NCBI GenBank assembly: GCA_022571845.1
Contig: JACZXB010000002.1
Location: forward strand, 107,979 to 171,978
Origin: Candidatus Zixiibacteriota bacterium
Lineage (GTDB): Bacteria; Zixibacteria; MSB-5A5; GN15; FEB-12
DNA: 64,000 nucleotides
Direction: 5' to 3'
In this document: piece after piece, positions 44,311 through 53,316 of the stretch
How the letters are laid out: each line of letters starts with the position of its first letter
Numbering within the stretch: the first letter of the stretch is position 1
The notes under the pieces: generated by a model
What the model saw: only the letters and a program-made list of their open reading frames with translations
Database searches by the model: none
Told to the model about the DNA's origin: nothing
Position numbers and translations under genes: made by a program

Positions 44311-45507
44311 ATGAATTTCTCTAAACTTTATTTTGCACTATCCATTATTATTCTAATCGTGGCTGTTTCACCGGCCCAATCCGCGACAATCCACGTTCCA
44401 GCCGATCAGCCTACTATTCAAGCCGGAATTGATGCAGCAGTAGTGGGTGACACCGTGCTTGTTGCAGATGGCACCTACACCGGTCCCGGCAACAAAAACA
44501 TGAGTTTTGAGGGGAAAAATATTGTACTAAAGTCTGAGAATGGCCCGGAAGTGACAAGAATTGTTTCCCCAAGTCCATTCACTCCCACACGTGGATTTGT
44601 TTTTGAGAGTGGAGAGGATACTACTGCTATTATAGACGGTTTTACCATAGCAGGTTTTAGAGGCCTTACTAGCGGTGGGGCAATCAGTTGCATTTCATCG
44701 TCACCATCTATATTGAATAATATCATTGAAGAAAACTCGACTGTTGGTTCAGGCGGCGGGATCAACTGCACGTTTAATTCAAATCCTCGAATCATTAACA
44801 ATATAATTGCCCATAATTCATCTCCATCCGGCGGAGGGATTACCTGCATAAATAATTCCAATTCAATTATCACAGGAAATACTTTTATAGGAAATTCTGC
44901 AAGATGGGGTGGAGCTATATACTGTAACCGTTCAAGCCCAATGATAAGCAACAACACTATAGTAATGAATTCAGCCCGCCAGGGGGGAGCTTTGTTTTCT
45001 ATTGACTCATCACCAATGCTGGATAATTGCATCATTGCATTTAACTCTGACACCACAGGTGCTGTTTTCTGTCCAAGTGACAGTTTCCCTGTGCTCTCCT
45101 GCACCAATGTCTACGGCAATTCAGGGGGAGATTGGGTCGACTGCATAGCCAGCCAAAACGGACAAAATGGCAACTTCTCCTCCGACCCTCTCTTCTGTGA
45201 TACTTCCACCTTTTACTTCTCGCTCAGGGACAATTCACCCTGCGCTCCGGCTAACAACAGTTGTGGTGTACTGATTGGGGCCTTAGATGTTGGTTGTGGT
45301 CTTATCTGCGCTGATGCGAATGGCGACTCAATGGTAAATGTTGACGATGTAGATTTTCTCATTGACTTCTATTTCTATGGCGGTGCTACACCTTTCCCTT
45401 ACTTTGCAAGCGACCTGAATTGTGACGGCTCAGTTAATATTGCTGACATAACCTATCTGGCAGCCTACATAAACGGCACCGGCGCCGCGCCGTGTTGTGT
45501 GGAGTAA
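44311..45507 (+). CDS. Secreted parallel beta-helix protein with dockerin-like tail
   Basis: A 398-residue exported protein. A signal peptide (residues 1-25, cleavage after QSA) is followed by ATIHVPADQPTIQAGIDAAV, the usual opening of right-handed beta-helix proteins, and about eight imperfect coils (SSPSILNNIIEENS, NSNPRIINNIIAHNS, SSPMISNNTIVMNS). The C-terminus has two dockerin-like EF-hand segments (DANGDSMVNVDDVDFLIDF, DLNCDGSVNIADITYLAAY) and ends in a Cys-Cys (APCCVE). Probably surface-displayed; carbohydrate binding or cleavage is possible but unproven. Confidence 0.88.
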   Translation: MNFSKLYFALSIIILIVAVSPAQSATIHVPADQPTIQAGIDAAVVGDTVLVADGTYTGPGNKNMSFEGKNIVLKSENGPEVTRIVSPSPFTPTRGFVFESGEDTTAIIDGFTIAGFRGLTSGGAISCISSSPSILNNIIEENSTVGSGGGINCTFNSNPRIINNIIAHNSSPSGGGITCINNSNSIITGNTFIGNSARWGGAIYCNRSSPMISNNTIVMNSARQGGALFSIDSSPMLDNCIIAFNSDTTGAVFCPSDSFPVLSCTNVYGNSGGDWVDCIASQNGQNGNFSSDPLFCDTSTFYFSLRDNSPCAPANNSCGVLIGALDVGCGLICADANGDSMVNVDDVDFLIDFYFYGGATPFPYFASDLNCDGSVNIADITYLAAYINGTGAAPCCVE

Positions 45508-45699
45508 TTAGGGCCTTGCCATCAAAGCCCGCCTGCTGGCCAGTAATCCCCCATACCTCAACAGCTTATAATTGCATAATTCCGCCCCCAAATCGTTTGA
45601 CACGGCCAAAAAAGGGGTATATATTCATTGCTTATTTTGAGCAGCTGTTGCGTCTAAGGGCTGTAACAAATTAAGAATCTGGCTATAGGAGTTTTGGGA

Positions 45700-47130
45700 A
45701 TGAAATTATCGATTCAGAGAATCTCATTGGTTTTGGGAGTACTTTTAGTTCCATTTTTCAGCGCAAACGCACAAGAAATAATTCTAAATGAGTTAGTTCG
45801 GTTCGAAGGCTTCAACTTTGGCTTCACCGGCAATGGCGCTCGCGCGCGGGGAATGGGCAACGCCTTTCTGGCTGTTTCAGATGATATCACCGGAATAGGC
45901 TGGAATCCCGCCGGACTTTACAAAATTGAATTACCCGTACTGGGTCTCAGCTTCGGCTCTTTAAGACCACGCGGTTCATCAAGCAGCGACAAACTTGACC
46001 TGTCTGGAGCTTTACCTGTTTTTGAAAGAATTTCAAGGAATCATGCCGGAACTTTTGGGTCGCTAAGTTCGGTAAACTTTGTAGCCCCGATAAGAGTCAA
46101 GGGACATCCGTTTGTTGCCTCTGCATCTTATACCAGAGTCTCCGACGAGTACCAGTTCTCTAACATAGAATTTGACGAGATTGCAATCTTCGCGATATTT
46201 AACGAAGTTGGTGTCCTGATTGATCAGGATACGGTTATAGTATCGATTGGTGCTATAAGTGAGCTTGAAGGTGGTATTAATGCTGTCAATCTTGGTTTTG
46301 GAACAAGACTAAGCGGCAATTTGGCCTTAGGCTTCAGCCTGAATATTTATGGCGGAGCCGTTCAGAGACACACCAACGTTTTAGTCACAGGTGACAATAT
46401 TCCTGTAAATAATTTACAGAACGGTTTTTTTGAAAGAAATATTTTCGTTGCTGACAGCAGCGGTTTCGGTGGATTTAATTTTACCATCGGACTTAAACAT
46501 GATGGTGAAAGATTTGATGCAGGCCTTGTTATAAAAACACCATTTTCACTAAGCCAGAAGAGCCTTAACTTCGCTTCAAATATTATTAAAATCAATGGTG
46601 TCGTAGACTTCACTGATACGACCATCACAATTGACCTGTTAACAAAATATGAAATTCCGATGATTGTAGGTTTCGGAATTGGCTACAACGTTTCTGAAAG
46701 CTGGCTCTTGGCGTTTGACGCCGAATATCGCCATTTCAGTACTCAGCAGATAAAGATTCGCCAGAACATTACGTTGGTTCCAGGCGCTGACAATATCGAG
46801 GAATTCCTGATTCTTTCTGAGGAGCAGTGGCAGTGGAGTAATGTCTTTATTCTGCGGGCCGGTACAGAATATCTTAATGAAACCGGTCTTGGAACAATCC
46901 CTTTTAGAGCAGGTATCGGATACGTGCCGGTGCCCACTCCGGATAGGGACATAAATGGCATCCGTTCCACTGCTGTCAGCTACGAGTTTTCGCTTGGCAC
47001 CGGAATTCACTGGGAGCAAATCAAACTGGACCTGGCCTATAACTATTCAACTTTGAAACTCGACATCGGTTCTGCAACAGAGAACAACAAAAATCATTTT
47101 CTGACTGCCAGCTTTACGGGATATTTTTAA
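45700..47130 (+). CDS. FadL/PorV-like outer-membrane beta-barrel protein
   Basis: A 476-residue outer-membrane protein. The start is ATG 45700 with GGAG eight bases upstream; the track's TTG at 45694 is less likely. After the signal peptide (cleavage near SANA), GNGARARGMGNAFLAVSDDITGIGWNPAGL is the N-terminal plug signature shared by FadL-type and PorV/PorQ-type barrels. Alternating beta-strands follow, ending in ...HFLTASFTGYF with terminal Phe, a barrel-insertion signal. It may transport hydrophobic molecules or serve secretion; substrate unknown. Confidence 0.85.
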   Translation: MKLSIQRISLVLGVLLVPFFSANAQEIILNELVRFEGFNFGFTGNGARARGMGNAFLAVSDDITGIGWNPAGLYKIELPVLGLSFGSLRPRGSSSSDKLDLSGALPVFERISRNHAGTFGSLSSVNFVAPIRVKGHPFVASASYTRVSDEYQFSNIEFDEIAIFAIFNEVGVLIDQDTVIVSIGAISELEGGINAVNLGFGTRLSGNLALGFSLNIYGGAVQRHTNVLVTGDNIPVNNLQNGFFERNIFVADSSGFGGFNFTIGLKHDGERFDAGLVIKTPFSLSQKSLNFASNIIKINGVVDFTDTTITIDLLTKYEIPMIVGFGIGYNVSESWLLAFDAEYRHFSTQQIKIRQNITLVPGADNIEEFLILSEEQWQWSNVFILRAGTEYLNETGLGTIPFRAGIGYVPVPTPDRDINGIRSTAVSYEFSLGTGIHWEQIKLDLAYNYSTLKLDIGSATENNKNHFLTASFTGYF

Positions 47131-47251
47131 ATTTTGGTTTAGTCAAGAATCATTGAGATAAACCAGAGAAAACCGAAAAATCATACCAGGCAGCTCTACT
47201 TCAGGGAATAACTATCCGATATAAAGTAAATAGTTTTTAATTGGAAGAGAT

Positions 47252-47947
47252 ATGTACGGAAAAGTAAAACTAACCAAGCGTCAGATTAAAGAAGATAAGT
47301 TCACTGCCTTTATGCTTAACTCCAAGCAGCAGGTTGAGGAGAACTGGCAGTATCTGGCCATTGCCGTAATCGTTGTTATACTGGGTGTTGTTGGTTCGGT
47401 TTATTATTTCGATTCAGTTGAAGAGGCCTCCCGTCAGGCAGCGGCCAATCTATCGCAGGGAAATCTGGAATTTCGCGGCGGCAACAGTCCGGAAGCAATC
47501 CTGACCTTTATCGGAATAATCAATAATTTTGGCGGCACCAAGTCAGCTGAACAGGCTACTTTTATGCTCGGCAAAGTAAACCTTCAGACCAGAAACTATC
47601 CCGAATCAATAAGATACTTTGAAATGTATTTGCAGAAGTATCAGAAAAATCTGCTTAATCGGGCTTCCTCATATACCGGACTCGGAACGGCCCTGGAGAA
47701 TCAAGGCAATTTTCAGGAAGCTGCCGAAATGTTTGAAAAGGGAACTATGGCAATGCCTGAGAGTCCGCTTCAGCAGAGTCTTCGCATTGGCGCCATGCGC
47801 AACTATCTGAAAGTAGATAACGTAGAAAAAGCGCGTCCGCATTTCGAATATATTTCCGAGAGATTTGAAGGGTCAGAGACCGCCAACAGGGCGGCCAGAC
47901 TATTCTACGAAAAAGCTAGAGCCTCCTATAAAGATACAGACCATTAG
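47252..47947 (+). CDS. Membrane-anchored TPR protein (YfgM-like)
   Basis: A 231-residue protein with a charged cytoplasmic N-terminus (KLTKRQIKEDKFTAFMLNS), one membrane helix (LAIAVIVVILGVVGSVYYF, about residues 35-54) and an extracytoplasmic TPR domain with about four repeats (FMLGKVNLQTRNYPESIRYFEMYLQKY; GTALENQGNFQEAAEMFEKG). The layout matches YfgM-type BamB/SecYEG-associated proteins. It follows the outer-membrane barrel gene by 120 bases. Confidence 0.82.
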   Translation: MYGKVKLTKRQIKEDKFTAFMLNSKQQVEENWQYLAIAVIVVILGVVGSVYYFDSVEEASRQAAANLSQGNLEFRGGNSPEAILTFIGIINNFGGTKSAEQATFMLGKVNLQTRNYPESIRYFEMYLQKYQKNLLNRASSYTGLGTALENQGNFQEAAEMFEKGTMAMPESPLQQSLRIGAMRNYLKVDNVEKARPHFEYISERFEGSETANRAARLFYEKARASYKDTDH

Positions 47948-48141
47948 AGACATAGCAAATTGCCTCACAAATCCTCTACTAAAATCGCCATTCTTCGGCA
48001 TATGTACCAGCAACTGACCTCTTTCCAAAATAGAAAACCGACTAAAAATTTTTGTGGATTAAATGATTTGGTTCTATTGTTTTTAGGTATGAAGTATTAT
48101 TCTGATACGCTTAGTTGAATAAAAAAGCGATAGGTAGCAAA

Positions 48142-48555
48142 ATGACTGAACCATTTTTTAGCGATAAATCAAAACAACAGCACAAGGCCGAGTCAGGCCA
48201 GACAGAATCTGGTTCAGATAAGAATTCTGATAATATCGATTTCTCTGAGGAAATGCCTGCTGAAGACATAAAGATGGCCTCCATTATGGCTTACATTCCA
48301 TTCTTGTGCTTTGTTCCGCTGTTGAATGTAAGCAGCAGCAAAGATGTCCGTTTCCATGCCAGACAGGGAGTAATTCTCTTTATAATAGAGCTGGTAGCTG
48401 CGCTTTTCCTTATTGACCAGGTTTCGGATTTCTTCTTTAAGGTGATTTTGATTTTTGCGGTCGCCCTATCCGTGGCAGGGTTGATATTCGCGGCACAGGG
48501 GAAGAACTATAAGCTGCCTGTCATTGGGGATTTGATAGACAAAACAAAATTGTAG
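48142..48555 (+). CDS. Small membrane protein, DUF4870-like
   Basis: I start this at ATG 48142 (137 residues) rather than the TTG at 48115. A hydrophilic N-terminus (about 45 residues, rich in Ser, Glu, Lys) precedes three hydrophobic segments. DIKMASIMAYIPFLCFVPLL and DVRFHARQGVILFIIELVA, with the HARQG sequence, match the pattern of DUF4870/Tic20-like small membrane proteins. Function unknown. Confidence 0.78.
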   Translation: MTEPFFSDKSKQQHKAESGQTESGSDKNSDNIDFSEEMPAEDIKMASIMAYIPFLCFVPLLNVSSSKDVRFHARQGVILFIIELVAALFLIDQVSDFFFKVILIFAVALSVAGLIFAAQGKNYKLPVIGDLIDKTKL

Positions 48556-48566
48556 CTGAAGAATAG

Positions 48567-49397
48567 ATGCGTTTTTTGTCAAAACATATTCTGCTTATTA
48601 TTGTCGCTTCACTCTATTTCTGTGCCTGCGCCACCACCGGTCCCGGCGGTAAAAAATCGCTGATAATTATTCCTACTTCACAGGAAGTTGCTATCGGCTC
48701 AGGCATGGCCGAAGAGGTGGCCAGAACAGAAAAAACCCTGGCCGACAGCGTCTGGCAAAACTATTTGAACGAAGTCGGCCAAAGAATTGTCTTAGTCTCT
48801 GACCGCAAAGACATTAAATATCACTTTACAGTTATCGAGTCAGATCAGATAAATGCTTTTGCGGCGCCCGGTGGTTATGTCTATTTCTATACCGGACTGC
48901 TCAGGGAAATGAATTCAGAGGCAGAAATGGCGGCAGTTATGGCTCATGAAATCTCCCACGTAGTAGCCAGGCACGGTATCAAGCGGGTGCAGCAGGCCTT
49001 GGGTGTTCAGTTAGCCTATGCTTTGGTCTTCGGAGGTGACGATGCCGGTGCGGCCGTGAACGCCGGAATCGGTCTGGGGATGGGTTTACTTTTTGCAGGC
49101 TATTCCCGCGGGGCCGAAAGGGAAGCCGACCAGTATGGCATTCATTATATGATAAAGGCTGGCTATGACCCGGCCGGAGCAATAGACATGTTTGAAACTC
49201 TGGGCAGACTGGGCGGAGAAAGATCAGGAAATGTTTTTGAGAAACTGGTCAGCTCTCACCCTGAAACACAGGAAAGAATTGCCAACACCAAAAGCCAAAT
49301 CAGTAAACGGCAGCCGCTGCCAAAACATCTAAGTTTGGGTAAAGAGAAATATCAGCTTATGCTGAAGCGTCTGCCGCCGAAACATGACGGCAACTAG
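48567..49397 (+). CDS. M48 family metallopeptidase, exported or lipoprotein
   Basis: A 276-residue zinc protease. The HExxH motif is in MAHEISHVVARHG (about residue 129) and the third ligand in SRGAEREADQYGIHYM. A hydrophobic N-terminus ends in YFCACATTGPGG, which may be a lipobox but fits the rule poorly. The layout (VVSPxxE-type N-terminus, short C-terminus without TPR) resembles LoiP/YcaL-like periplasmic quality-control proteases. Its stop overlaps that of the convergent DUF2156 gene. Confidence 0.9.
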   Translation: MRFLSKHILLIIVASLYFCACATTGPGGKKSLIIIPTSQEVAIGSGMAEEVARTEKTLADSVWQNYLNEVGQRIVLVSDRKDIKYHFTVIESDQINAFAAPGGYVYFYTGLLREMNSEAEMAAVMAHEISHVVARHGIKRVQQALGVQLAYALVFGGDDAGAAVNAGIGLGMGLLFAGYSRGAEREADQYGIHYMIKAGYDPAGAIDMFETLGRLGGERSGNVFEKLVSSHPETQERIANTKSQISKRQPLPKHLSLGKEKYQLMLKRLPPKHDGN

Positions 49398-50458
49398 CTA
49401 ATAGTGTCTTCTCGAACATTTCGTTTAAAGACAGGCGGCAGCCATCTGCCGGTTGTTAACCGGTAAATTTTGAGAAGTTCTGCAAAGGGCAGTTTCTTCT
49501 TGCTGGCAAAGTAAACCGCCTTTTCGATGCCCCGGAATCTACTCTTGTGAAATGACAAGCCCTTATAATTAAACGAGAAATCAGCATACTTGTAAATCAT
49601 CTGGAACAACGTTGCGGTCTCTCGGCAGTTGCAGAAGGTGCTGTGGTCATAATTTTCTTTGACCTTATGAAAAGGCGAGAGGCCCAGGCTGACAACTTTG
49701 ATGCCCTCGGACTCAAACTGCCTGATGGCACCGAGCAGAATGCCCACCCGGGTTCCTTTGGGAGCAGCCGGATTTCGCTTGGGAACAACTTCGCTGTACC
49801 CAAAAACTTTTCCATCGTCGTACATAGGGAAAAACAATGATGTTCCGACAAGTTTGTTATTATCAAATCCTGCAAATATTCTGGAGCCTGTTACTTGCTC
49901 AGTAAGGCTGCTGACAGCCAGAAATTTCAATTCTCCTGAAAATCTGATAGCTCCCTTAGTCAGTCCTGCAAAAGTAGAGCGTAGCCAGTTGTCTGTTAGA
50001 TGAGAGACTTCGAGCTCCCTAATTTTTAGCCCCGCTCTTTCTGAGCAGTTTTGCAGATGCCTGATATCGCAGCGGCCAGCGCCTTTCAGCAGGTACGGCA
50101 GCTCCAGGAGTGTTTCGATACCCAGCGGAGTCAGATAATATCCAAGCGATTTCAAAATCAGGGCAGTCTTCTTTGAACATTGCACAAAACTGCTGAGCGG
50201 ATATTCGGACAGAAAAGCTTTTAGGATTTCTTCAAATCTACCTTCGGCAATAACGGGATCACCAATGACAAATCTGTTTTTTCCAAGTTTTTGATAAGCA
50301 ATATAGCCCGATTCATCTAACCGAAAATGGGTCATATCATTATGCAGGGTTTGTCCCGCACAGGGGAAATTGCCAAAGTTCATAAAATTGACCACAGCCG
50401 ACTCTGAACTCTCAACTACAATCCTCTTAGAAACAATATTTGCAAGTTCGGTAGGCAT
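49394..50458 (-). CDS. DUF2156 (phosphatidylglycerol lysyltransferase-like) protein
   Basis: A 354-residue soluble protein of two GNAT-like halves. YIAYQKLGKNRFVIGDPVIAEGRFEEILKAFL and the C-terminal FSFNYKGLSFHKSRFRG match the catalytic domain of MprF-like aminoacyl-lipid synthases (DUF2156) without the membrane flippase domain. Such stand-alone domains can modify lipids or act on other acceptors. It is divergent from the sugar transferase gene; the 232-base gap holds a sigma54-type site. Confidence 0.82.
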   Translation of the reverse strand: MPTELANIVSKRIVVESSESAVVNFMNFGNFPCAGQTLHNDMTHFRLDESGYIAYQKLGKNRFVIGDPVIAEGRFEEILKAFLSEYPLSSFVQCSKKTALILKSLGYYLTPLGIETLLELPYLLKGAGRCDIRHLQNCSERAGLKIRELEVSHLTDNWLRSTFAGLTKGAIRFSGELKFLAVSSLTEQVTGSRIFAGFDNNKLVGTSLFFPMYDDGKVFGYSEVVPKRNPAAPKGTRVGILLGAIRQFESEGIKVVSLGLSPFHKVKENYDHSTFCNCRETATLFQMIYKYADFSFNYKGLSFHKSRFRGIEKAVYFASKKKLPFAELLKIYRLTTGRWLPPVFKRNVREDTIS

Positions 50459-50592
50459 CCCTTAATTAAACATTGCTGCGGAGATTGTCCAGTTAGATAT
50501 GGTGAATTCAGCTGCCAGAGAAGCAGCCGCAAATATGCAGCTATATCGCAAGAAAATAGCCATTTTATTGACAAATATTTGCAGAATGCATT

Positions 50593-50608
50593 TGGCTCGA
50601 AACTTGCC
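50593..50608 (+). promoter_or_regulatory. Sigma54-type -24/-12 promoter, sugar transferase
   Basis: TGGCTCG-AAAC-TTGC matches the TGGCACG-N4-TTGC consensus with one mismatch and correct spacing of the GG and GC doublets. It points at the sugar transferase gene, whose ATG is about 83 bases downstream. Confidence 0.6.
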
Positions 50609-50690
50609 GTTGTCGCACATAGAGTTACGGGAGCAAAATAGCCGAAAACCGGGCAGTTTTCTTGCTCGATATGATTAAGCATAAATACAT

Positions 50691-51599
50691 ATGAGTATAC
50701 TTATGAATTTAGTTAGAGAAGACAACACCTTACTTGATGAACTGGAAAGAATCAGTTCCAGACAGGCAATCCCTGCCTGCAGGGCATCTGTTACCTTGAC
50801 ATTTAAAAACAGAAAAGATTACTTTGGCCATGGGAATTCTCTTGATATGGTAACAGGTGAAGAGATAACTGACTCAGCCAATCCAGCTGCTTCAGCGGAC
50901 AGTATTACTACTTCTTTGGATAAAGCGGGTTCGAGAATAATAAAAAGACTGTTCGATATTGTTGGCGCTATTTCAGGTATCATAATAACTCTGCCCCTGT
51001 GGCTGATCATCACAGTTTTAATAAAGATAGACTCTCAGGGTCCTGTTTTTTACTGTCAGACCAGAGTAGGCAAAAACCGCAGAAGAGACAGAAGACGGAC
51101 GAGCTCCGAAGACAGCGTGGGTAACAGCCGCAGCAGAGAGCGTCGCCGTGATAATTATTTCGGCCGGACATTTAAATTATTCAAGTTTCGGACTATGATC
51201 CATGATGCCGAAAGAGAGTCAGGTCCGGTCTGGGCAAAACCGAATGACAAAAGAGTCACCAGATTCGGAGCATTGTTAAGAAAAATGCGGCTTGATGAAC
51301 TACCACAACTTCTAAACGTTTTGTCAGGCGAAATGTCTTTGGTCGGTCCCAGACCTGAACGGCCTACATTTGTAACTGATCTGACTGACAGAATCGATGA
51401 CTACTCTCTGAGGCTGATAGTCAAGCCGGGAATTACGGGACTGGCTCAGGTAAAAGGCGGCTACGATTCAACTGAAACAACAGTTACCAGAAAACTCGGT
51501 TATGACCTGAACTACATCAGGACCTGGTCAATTTGGCTGGACATTGTAATACTTTTTAAGACTGTCAAAGTTGTTCTTACCGGAAAAGGTGCGCACTAA
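50691..51599 (+). CDS. Polyprenyl-phosphate sugar-1-phosphate transferase
   Basis: A 302-residue initiating glycosyltransferase of the bacterial sugar transferase family (WbaP/PssY type), which loads the first sugar phosphate on the C55 carrier for exopolysaccharide or O-antigen. A soluble N-terminus of about 80 residues leads to KRLFDIVGAISGIIITLPLW and one membrane hairpin. The catalytic part has FKLFKFRTMIHDAE, KMRLDELPQLLNVLSGEMSLVGPRPE and KPGITGLAQVKG. An Arg/Ser-rich insert (RRRDRRRTSSEDSVGNSRSR) of about 30 residues follows RVGKN. Confidence 0.92.
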   Translation: MSILMNLVREDNTLLDELERISSRQAIPACRASVTLTFKNRKDYFGHGNSLDMVTGEEITDSANPAASADSITTSLDKAGSRIIKRLFDIVGAISGIIITLPLWLIITVLIKIDSQGPVFYCQTRVGKNRRRDRRRTSSEDSVGNSRSRERRRDNYFGRTFKLFKFRTMIHDAERESGPVWAKPNDKRVTRFGALLRKMRLDELPQLLNVLSGEMSLVGPRPERPTFVTDLTDRIDDYSLRLIVKPGITGLAQVKGGYDSTETTVTRKLGYDLNYIRTWSIWLDIVILFKTVKVVLTGKGAH

Positions 51600-51875
51600 T
51601 ATTCAACTTTCTTCATCTTTCAACTAAGATTCTTAGACAAGCAAAATGACAATCATCCGCTATGGGCGGAACTAGATTTGTTCATTCCATTTTGAAACAT
51701 TTGCTGTAGTTCTTCTGTTTCTGTTTCGTTTTTTGTTTTACAACTGCAAAATAATTCAACTTTGTGCAAGCGGGTTTCATAGCTGAAATAATTCATTTAT
51801 TGTGCACTCAGGCTCTTAACAAACCGCCATTTTCACCGACATAATTCAATACATAGATAATTAAAAATTGGTAAT
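51600..51875. other. AT-rich spacer before the NtrC-family gene
   Basis: 276 bases with many T-runs and no ORF, palindrome or tRNA. I see no confident promoter. Confidence 0.4.
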
Positions 51876-53309
51876 ATGAAAAAGATACTATTAGTAGACG
51901 ACGACAAAAGTCTTTCTCGTTCTTTGGCTAATCTGTTCGATTCTCAAGATTTCAATTTTGATTTTCTTGAAGACGGCAGCGAAGTCAAAAAAATCATCGC
52001 AGGCAATTCCAAGTATGACCTGGTTATGCTTGATGTGAATTTGCCAACCATGTCCGGTCTGGAAGTTTTAAAGGAAATTAAGAAAGTAAACAAAAGTATC
52101 CCGGTCATAGTTATCAGCGGTTTCGTTTCTACTGAAAATGCCATACAGGCAATTCGGGAAGGCGCTTTTGAATATCTGACCAAGCCTTTCGAATTAAAGA
52201 AGCTGGTGGCTACGGTCAACAGAGCCTGCGGCTTAACTGCACAGCCGGCCGAAGCTCCGGCAGTTGCCCATACCAATCAGGTTTCTTCCAAGACAATCGG
52301 GGAAATGATTGGTAAAGCTCCTGAGATAGTGGAAATCGCCAAAATGGTCGGGCAGCTTTCCAAGAGCAATGCACCTGTACTAATAGTCGGTGAGCAGGGC
52401 ACAGGCAAAGAACTTGTAGCCAGAGCCATCCATCGCAATTCTCTGCTGAGTTCTAATCAGTTCTTGTCGATTAACTGTGCATCGATGCCGGAATCTCTTT
52501 TGGAATCTGAGCTCTTTGGTCATGAAAAGGGAGCATTTACCGGCGCCTATTATAAGCGAATCGGTAAAATTGAACAGGCCAATCAGGGAACTCTCTTTTT
52601 AGCGGATATAGGCAAGGCCTCGATGCTGACACAGTCAAAACTCTTGCGAGTACTTCAGGAAGGCAAGTTTGAACGCGTCGGCGGAGAAGAAAGCATAGAC
52701 GTCGACACCCGTCTAATTGTTTCTTCATCCGGTTCACTGGTGGAAGCAATGAAAGAAGGTTCGTTTAGAGTAGATCTTTTTTACAAGCTCAAAGTAGCTT
52801 CGATTTATATCCCGCCTCTGCGCGACAGGCGCAACGATATTCCGCTATTAGTAGATCACTTTTTAGAAAAGTTTTCAGGCAAAGAATTAGATAATCCCAA
52901 AAGGATTTCCAAAGAAGCAATGCAGTATCTATCTGGTTATGACTGGCCGGGAAACATTCGCGAACTGGAAAACAATGTTCAGAGTGCAGTCATGATGGGT
53001 CGCAGCAATATACTGACTCTCGAGGATTTCCCTGCTTACACCGAGAGGAATACTACCAACGGCAAGAAAACTCTGGAAATCAAAAGCGATTATACTGATT
53101 CTTTCAAGAATATTATCGAGCCGGTAATGCCAAAATTAATCTTAAATTCGCCGGGACAGATATATCAGTTCCTTGAATCAGCTTTCGAACGTGCTATCAT
53201 ATCGTCATGTCTCAAGCTTTTTAACGGCAATCAGGTAAAGACATCTGAGTCTCTCGGTATTTCCCGCAATACACTCAGAGACAGAATTTCCCGTTACGAT
53301 CTCTACTAA
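51876..53309 (+). CDS. NtrC-family sigma54-dependent response regulator, atypical Walker B
   Basis: A 477-residue regulator. The receiver domain (residues 1-120) has Asp53 in LVMLDVNLP and YLTKPFE. The AAA+ domain (about 150-380) has Walker A GEQGTGKE and an intact GAFTGA sigma54-contact loop, with FRVDLFYKL and DWPGNIRELENNV. Walker B, normally FLDEIG, reads FLADIGKA, and the sensor-I AATN is SSSG, so ATPase activity is doubtful. A Fis-type HTH ends it (SLGISRNTLRDRISRY). It lies downstream of the sugar transferase gene. Confidence 0.93.
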   Translation: MKKILLVDDDKSLSRSLANLFDSQDFNFDFLEDGSEVKKIIAGNSKYDLVMLDVNLPTMSGLEVLKEIKKVNKSIPVIVISGFVSTENAIQAIREGAFEYLTKPFELKKLVATVNRACGLTAQPAEAPAVAHTNQVSSKTIGEMIGKAPEIVEIAKMVGQLSKSNAPVLIVGEQGTGKELVARAIHRNSLLSSNQFLSINCASMPESLLESELFGHEKGAFTGAYYKRIGKIEQANQGTLFLADIGKASMLTQSKLLRVLQEGKFERVGGEESIDVDTRLIVSSSGSLVEAMKEGSFRVDLFYKLKVASIYIPPLRDRRNDIPLLVDHFLEKFSGKELDNPKRISKEAMQYLSGYDWPGNIRELENNVQSAVMMGRSNILTLEDFPAYTERNTTNGKKTLEIKSDYTDSFKNIIEPVMPKLILNSPGQIYQFLESAFERAIISSCLKLFNGNQVKTSESLGISRNTLRDRISRYDLY

Positions 53310-53316
53310 TTTTCTC

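Noticed and set aside
44475-45107. 210-residue minus-strand ORF opposite the beta-helix gene
   Set aside because: It is antisense to a clear signal-peptide protein with coil repeats; its repetitive sequence mirrors the coils.
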